A DNA stretch of 64,000 nucleotides, from contig DASXPH010000091.1 in NCBI GenBank assembly GCA_036493735.1, positions 1 to 64,000 of the forward strand, given 5' to 3'. Shown piece by piece: positions 59,834 to 64,000 of the stretch. Position 1 is the stretch's first letter; each line of letters starts with the position of its first letter. Source of the DNA: AG2 sp036493735 (GTDB taxonomy: Bacteria > Gemmatimonadota > Gemmatimonadetes > Gemmatimonadales > Gemmatimonadaceae). The position numbers and the translations under genes were made by a program. The notes below the pieces were generated by a model, which was not told the DNA's origin, did no database searches, and saw only the letters and a program-made list of their open reading frames with translations.

Positions 59834-62800
59834 AGCTATCCGGTCGTAACAGCAGATTCCTCGCCTCGCTCGGAATGACAGTGCTGAGTGGCGTGGCGCT
59901 CCACGCCCAGCAGCTCGACCCTTCCTTTCTGCACGAGCTCCATTGGCGCATGATCGGGCCGCACCGCGCCAGCCGCACCAAAGCCGCCGTCGGGATTCCG
60001 AATCAGCCGAACGTCTTCTACATCGGCGTCGTCAACGGCGGCGTCTGGAAGACCACCGACTACGGCCGCACCTGGAACCCGATCTTCGACGATCAGCCTA
60101 ACGGCTCAGTCGGCGCCATCGCGCTCGCGCCCTCGAATCCGAACATCATCTACGTCGGCAGCGGGGAAGGGCTGCAACGGCCCGATCTCTCCACTGGCGA
60201 CGGAATCTACAAGTCCACCGACGCCGGCAAGACGTGGACGCACCTCGGGCTGGGCGATGGCCAGCAGATCCCTCAGATCGTCGTCGATCCGCGTGATCCG
60301 AACCGGCTCTTCGTCGCCGTCCTCGGCCACCCGTATGGACCGAACGCCGAGCGGGGACTCTTCCGCTCCACCGACGGCGGCGCGTCGTTTGAGAAAATAC
60401 TCTACAAGGACGAGAACACAGGCGCCGTGGACGTGGTGCTCGATCCGGTTGATCCGAACACTGTGTATGCCGTCCTCTGGGAAGCTCGTCAGGCACCATG
60501 GGAGAATGGGCAGTTCTCCGGACCCGGAAGCGGCCTGTTCAAATCCACCGACGGTGGTACGACGTGGCGTCAGGTCGGCAAGGGTCTGCCCACGTTCGAG
60601 CAGGATGGACTCGGCCGGATAGGGATCACCGTCGCGCCGAGCATGCCGAGCCGGATGTTCGCGACGGTGGACGCCAATCGAAATAGTGGCCTCTATCGCT
60701 CCGACGACGCCGGCGAGAACTGGTACAAGGCGACGCAGGACTCGCGCGTCGCCGGACGCGCGTCGGATTTCGCCGAGGTGAAAGTCGATCCGAAGAACCC
60801 AGATGTGGTGTACACGGCGAGCGTCGTCACCTGGAAATCGATCGATGGTGGCACGACGTTCAAGGGATTTCGCGGCGCGCCCGGCGGCGACGACTATCAT
60901 CGCATCTGGATCAATCCCAACGATCCGAACACGATGATCATCGCCAGTGATCAGGGCGCCATCGTGACGGTGAATGGCGGCGAGAGTTGGAGCTCCTGGT
61001 ACAACCAGCCCACCGCCGCCTTCTATCATGTGGCGACGGACAACGCGTTCCCCTATCGCGTCTGCAGCGGCCAGCAGGAATCGGGATCGGCGTGCGTGTC
61101 GAGCCGCGGTGACGATGGCGAGATCACCTTTCGTGATTGGCATCCCGTTGGCGTCGAGGAATACGGCTACGTTGCGCCGGATCCGCTCGACCCCGATATC
61201 GTCTACGGCGGTAAGGTCACGCGTTACGACCGCCGTACCGGCGAGGTGCAGGAGGTGGCGCCAAAGGAGCTGCGGACGCCGGATTATCGAGTGCTGCGCA
61301 CGGCGCCGCTGCTCTTCTCGCCGGTGAATCCGCGCGCCCTCTACTTCGCGTCGAACGTCGTTTGGAAAACGCTCAACGGCGGCAAGAGCTGGCAGCAGAT
61401 CAGCCCAGACCTCACGCGGACGGATTCGGTCGTGCCGCCTAACGTCGGCAAGTACGCCGGCGAGCACGGCGCGACGATGCGGCATCCGGGCGTGATCTAC
61501 ACCCTAGCGCCATCGCCGATCCGGGAGGAGGTGCTCTGGGCCGGCAGCGACGATGGCTTGATTCGCGTCACCACCGATGGCGGGAAGACATGGCGCGACG
61601 TCACACCGCCGGCGCTCCGCGCTGCATCGTGGAGCAAGATCTCGATCATGGACGCGTCGCACTTCGACGCGAATACCGCGTACGCGGCGGTGAATGCGTT
61701 CCGCCGCGACGATCTCCGCCCGCATATCTGGCGCACCCGAGACGGTGGCAGGAGCTGGACGGAGATTGTGGCGGGCATCGACAGTGGCGCTGCCGTCAAC
61801 GTCGTGCGCGAGGACCCGAAGCGGCGCGGGCTGCTCTTCGCCGGCAGCGAGACGCGCGTCTGGGTTTCGTTCGACGATGGCGACCACTGGCAGTCGCTCC
61901 GACTGAATATGCCGGCGACGTCGATTCGCGACCTCGTCATCAAGGACGATGACATCGTCCTCGGCACGCACGGGCGCAGCTTCTGGATTCTCGACGACAT
62001 CACTCCGCTGCGACAGCTTCGGGCCAACGCGTCCGCGACGACGCTCTTCGCGCCGCAACTCGCGACCCGATTCCGCTGGAACAAGAACACCGACACCCCA
62101 CTCCCGCCCGACGAGCCAGCGGGGGAGAATCCACCGGACGGCGCGATCATCGACTACCTGCTCGCGCCGGGAGTCTCCGGCGCGGTGTCGCTCGAGATTC
62201 TCGACGGCGCCGGCAGAGTCGTGAGGCGGTACGCGAGCACCGATACCGCGATGCCGCCCGCCGACGTCGGCAACATTCCCGCGTACTGGATTCGGCCGAC
62301 GCCCGTGCTGTCCGCCGTGCCTGGATTGCACCGTTCCGTCTGGGATCTGCGCTACGAGCGGCCCGCGGTGCTCAACACCGATTATCCGATTGCGGCGACG
62401 CTCCACAACACACCCCGCGAGCCGCGCGGTCCGTGGGCGATGCCGGGCCGCTACACCGTGCGCCTAACGGTAAATGGTCGAGCGTACACGCAGCCGCTCG
62501 TCGTGCGCATGGATCCGCGCGTGAAGACGCCCGTCGCCGATCTCCAACAGCAGTTTGCCACGGCGACGAAGCTGACCGATCTGCTTCGTCAGGATTACGA
62601 TGCGCTCACGCAGCTGCGTGCGCGCCGCGTGCAGCTCCGCGGTGCGCGTCAACAGGGGGACACGTCGGGCAGCTCGCTCGACACCCGGCTCGCGACGCTC
62701 GAGGGAGGTGGCCGCGGCGGTCGTGGCGCCAGTGCGTCGCCGTCACTGAGTGCGCTCAATGGTGAGCTGGCGGCGCTCTACAATATCATCGAAGGCGCCG

Positions 62801-62916
62801 ATGCCGCGCCGACCACTCAGGCGCTGGCCGCCGTGGCGGAGGTCGAACGGCAGTTGAAGACGGTGTTGGCGCAATGGTCCGCCGTTGCTGGAGTGTCGTC
62901 GTCTAACAAACACTGA
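59830..62916 (+). CDS. Sortilin-like Asp-box (BNR) propeller protein
   Basis: 1028 residues. After a signal region (residues 1-26, ending HAQQ), about ten Asp-box repeats are visible: VNGGVWKTTDYGRTW, STDAGKTWTHL, STDGGASFEKI, STDGGTTWRQV, SDDAGENWYKA, SIDGGTTFKGF, VNGGESWSSW, LNGGKSWQQI, TTDGGKTWRDV, TRDGGRSWTEI. These form one or two beta-propellers of the VPS10/sortilin or GH74-like type. The C-terminal third has an Ig-like domain and a helical, Gly/Arg-rich tail (EGGGRGGRGASAS). Frequent in Gemmatimonadota; function unknown. Coupled to the acetamidase-like gene. Confidence 0.9.
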   Translation: MKLSGRNSRFLASLGMTVLSGVALHAQQLDPSFLHELHWRMIGPHRASRTKAAVGIPNQPNVFYIGVVNGGVWKTTDYGRTWNPIFDDQPNGSVGAIALAPSNPNIIYVGSGEGLQRPDLSTGDGIYKSTDAGKTWTHLGLGDGQQIPQIVVDPRDPNRLFVAVLGHPYGPNAERGLFRSTDGGASFEKILYKDENTGAVDVVLDPVDPNTVYAVLWEARQAPWENGQFSGPGSGLFKSTDGGTTWRQVGKGLPTFEQDGLGRIGITVAPSMPSRMFATVDANRNSGLYRSDDAGENWYKATQDSRVAGRASDFAEVKVDPKNPDVVYTASVVTWKSIDGGTTFKGFRGAPGGDDYHRIWINPNDPNTMIIASDQGAIVTVNGGESWSSWYNQPTAAFYHVATDNAFPYRVCSGQQESGSACVSSRGDDGEITFRDWHPVGVEEYGYVAPDPLDPDIVYGGKVTRYDRRTGEVQEVAPKELRTPDYRVLRTAPLLFSPVNPRALYFASNVVWKTLNGGKSWQQISPDLTRTDSVVPPNVGKYAGEHGATMRHPGVIYTLAPSPIREEVLWAGSDDGLIRVTTDGGKTWRDVTPPALRAASWSKISIMDASHFDANTAYAAVNAFRRDDLRPHIWRTRDGGRSWTEIVAGIDSGAAVNVVREDPKRRGLLFAGSETRVWVSFDDGDHWQSLRLNMPATSIRDLVIKDDDIVLGTHGRSFWILDDITPLRQLRANASATTLFAPQLATRFRWNKNTDTPLPPDEPAGENPPDGAIIDYLLAPGVSGAVSLEILDGAGRVVRRYASTDTAMPPADVGNIPAYWIRPTPVLSAVPGLHRSVWDLRYERPAVLNTDYPIAATLHNTPREPRGPWAMPGRYTVRLTVNGRAYTQPLVVRMDPRVKTPVADLQQQFATATKLTDLLRQDYDALTQLRARRVQLRGARQQGDTSGSSLDTRLATLEGGGRGGRGASASPSLSALNGELAALYNIIEGADAAPTTQALAAVAEVERQLKTVLAQWSAVAGVSSSNKH
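59852..59881. repeat. 'GATTCCTCG...GGAATGACA' dispersed repeat within a signal-peptide coding region
   Basis: The segment CAGATTCCTCGCCTCGCT followed by CGGAATGACAG is the classic form of a widespread bacterial intergenic repeat (GCAGATTCCTCGCTTCGCTCGGAATGACA). Here it encodes residues SRFLASLGMTV of the Asp-box protein's signal peptide. Confidence 0.65.
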
Positions 62917-62990
62917 GCCTTTCTTTACCGCCCTCCGCGTCAAGAATCCAGTGATGCCTGATGCTACGGGAGCCCGACGCAGCCGAGCAA

Positions 62991-63581
62991 TCAGTCCGCC
63001 CGGTCCACCTCATCTTCCGCCCCCAGGCGCCGGGGCGTGTCCTTCGCTGCGGCGTCGGCCTCGTTCTCGTCCAAGAGGCGTCGCCTAACGACGACTTCTT
63101 CGACGATCGGGTGGCGCTCGATCACCTTCTCTTCCTGCGTCGGGGCGGCGTATCGCACTCGACCCGTGTCGGCCCATGTCCGGTCGCGTGCGACACGGTC
63201 GCGTACCGGGTGATCCTTGTCTTCCGCTTCGGCGAGCGCCTCCTGCTCCGCGGGAGTGAGATCCGCCGAGTCCATTCGCACGAGCCGGCGCGCGCGATCG
63301 ATCTCCACGATGCGTAGCGGCACCTGGGCGTGCTGGTCGCTGCCCGTGAGATCGACGTCGATCATCACCACTTCGTTCGCTTCAGGATCGATGAGGAGCT
63401 CTTTCACCTTCCCGAGCTCGCGCCCGCCGACCGTCCGCACCTCCCAGCCGCGGATGTCCGGCTCTCCCTCGGCAACGTCCCAGCTCCCGAGCTCGGACAA
63501 TGGGACGAGGTGTTCCTCGTCGCGCGCGTACGGTCCGACACCAGCGGCGTCGCGCTGCCGGTCGCGTTGAATGTCAGCCAT
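62991..63581 (-). CDS. PRC-barrel domain protein
   Basis: 196 residues. A PRC barrel at about 40-105 (IRGWEVRTVGGRELGKVKEL, NEVVMIDVDLTGS, QVPLRIVEIDRARRLVRMD) is followed by a charged helical tail rich in Asp, Glu and Arg (VIERHPIVEEVVVRRRL) like the DUF2382/YsnF region of stress proteins. No signal peptide. Likely a cytoplasmic stress-related protein. The next gene on this strand, upstream, is a small membrane protein 22 bp away. Confidence 0.85.
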   Translation of the reverse strand: MADIQRDRQRDAAGVGPYARDEEHLVPLSELGSWDVAEGEPDIRGWEVRTVGGRELGKVKELLIDPEANEVVMIDVDLTGSDQHAQVPLRIVEIDRARRLVRMDSADLTPAEQEALAEAEDKDHPVRDRVARDRTWADTGRVRYAAPTQEEKVIERHPIVEEVVVRRRLLDENEADAAAKDTPRRLGAEDEVDRAD

Positions 63582-63602
63582 GACCTCTCCTTTGCTCGCG
63601 AT

Positions 63603-63782
63603 TCAGGGTGTCTTCGTTGCTGGGGCGGTCGCTGGTGCACTCGGCGAAGTCGCCGTCGTCGTGCCAGCCCCGCGCTGCGTCGCGAAGTACCAGATTGCGA
63701 CCGCGACGATGATGAGCAGCAGGATCAACAACCACACCCACCCACGTCCTCCACGCTGTGGCTCGACACGTATTTCAGCCAT
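63603..63782 (-). CDS. Small single-pass membrane protein
   Basis: 59 residues from ATG 63782, chosen because GAGGGGGCGG lies immediately upstream; the longer open frame runs through a repeat. One strong helix (WVWLLILLLIIVAVAIWYF) between a basic N-terminus (EPQRGGRGW) and a Thr/Ala/Pro-rich tail. Probably a membrane anchor or stress-related peptide; no family recognised. Confidence 0.7.
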   Translation of the reverse strand: MAEIRVEPQRGGRGWVWLLILLLIIVAVAIWYFATQRGAGTTTATSPSAPATAPATKTP

Positions 63783-63837
63783 CCGCCCCCTCTCGAGTGA
63801 TCGTTCTGGCACGGTTCTGCTTGCAAGGGCAGAGCCA

Positions 63838-63940
63838 AAGTGGTGGTTGGTGCCTGGTGATTGGTGGTTGGTAAAAAAAGGAAGGCCGGCGCAGAGCGCC
63901 GGCCAGTCCGAATTCACCAGTCACCAGCCACCAGCCACCA
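63838..63940. repeat. Composite element with (GGTGGTTGGT)n arms and terminator-like core
   Basis: Left arm 63838-63872 (TGGTGGTTGGTGCCTGGTG...), right arm 63911-63940 (ATTCACCAGTCACCAGCC...). Core stem GGCCGGCGC (63884-63892) / GCGCCGGCC (63896-63904) with an AGA loop; an A-run precedes it (63873-63879), so it may terminate minus-strand transcription of the gene entering from the right. Confidence 0.75.
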
Positions 63941-64000
63941 TCATTGCGCTCTTTCCGCCGCCTTTCTCAGTGCGGCCTCGGCGCACGTTCGCGCCAGCTG
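63941..64000 (-). CDS. Partial gene, C-terminus only
   Basis: On the minus strand the window edge reads QLARTCAEAALRKAAERAQ then TGA (63941-63943). Helical and Ala/Arg-rich. Only 19 codons are visible, so no family can be named and it may be a chance frame; the terminator-bearing element directly after it supports a real 3' end. Confidence 0.45.
   Translation of the reverse strand, partial: QLARTCAEAALRKAAERAQ

Overview
This is a high-GC bacterial chromosome segment, densely coding, with about 60 genes on both strands. I found no rRNA, tRNA, IS element, prophage or CRISPR. The gene content fits Gemmatimonadota best: a PadR/ADOP orphan-permease pair, a Ser/Thr kinase fused to TolB-like and TPR regions, M1, M13, M48 and S8 secreted peptidases, an Asp-box sortilin-like giant protein, a DUF3618 protein and a TonB-plug-like lipoprotein. 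The phylum call is inference from this content; no marker gene is present.

Layout. 1-5.2 kb: partial amidase, membrane protein, luciferase-like monooxygenase, and a Tat/lipoprotein small subunit with a GMC oxidoreductase. 5.2-9.8 kb: a tightly packed uronate operon (uxaC, eda, kdgK, exuT-type transporter). 9.8-17.3 kb: plug-like lipoprotein, M1 peptidase, DinB protein, a LigC-type ATP-dependent DNA ligase coupled to an unknown protein, and an amidohydrolase. 17.4-24.3 kb: conserved unknown protein, DUF2214 protein, ADOP permease with PadR regulator, an interrupted SRPBCC gene, a lipoprotein and a Tat-type aldo/keto reductase. 24.4-31.5 kb: S8 protease lipoprotein, MFS transporter, M48 lipoprotein, an ECF sigma operon and a receiver-like protein. 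31.6-37.5 kb: large PAS/GAF histidine kinase translationally coupled to a penicillin/AHL-acylase-family protein and a membrane protein. 37.7-42.6 kb: DUF1345-like protein, MsrA, DUF3618 protein, two tandem RlaP/YcgL-type nucleotidyltransferases, membrane protein and Uma2 nuclease. 42.8-49.3 kb: M13 peptidase, kinase, alpha/beta hydrolase and small proteins. 49.9-58.7 kb: an eight-gene operon for L-fucoside cleavage, import and non-phosphorylating oxidation of L-fucose. 58.8-64 kb: acetamidase/formamidase, sortilin-like protein, PRC-barrel protein and a small membrane protein.

Beyond the genes, four DNA-level patterns stand out. (1) The octamer CGTTAGGC/GCCTAACG occurs about 36 times, evenly on both strands and in all reading frames. 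(2) Composite hairpin elements with low-complexity arms, often around a terminator-like core, sit at gene 3' ends; one lies in frame inside the transporter gene. (3) A 21-bp-periodic array of more than 20 units fills 49.36-49.8 kb. (4) Members of the 'TGTCATTCC/GCGAAGCGAGG' type of dispersed intergenic repeat appear, one of which encodes part of a signal peptide. The two tandem RlaP-like nucleotidyltransferases are the best candidate for a little-described biochemical system.
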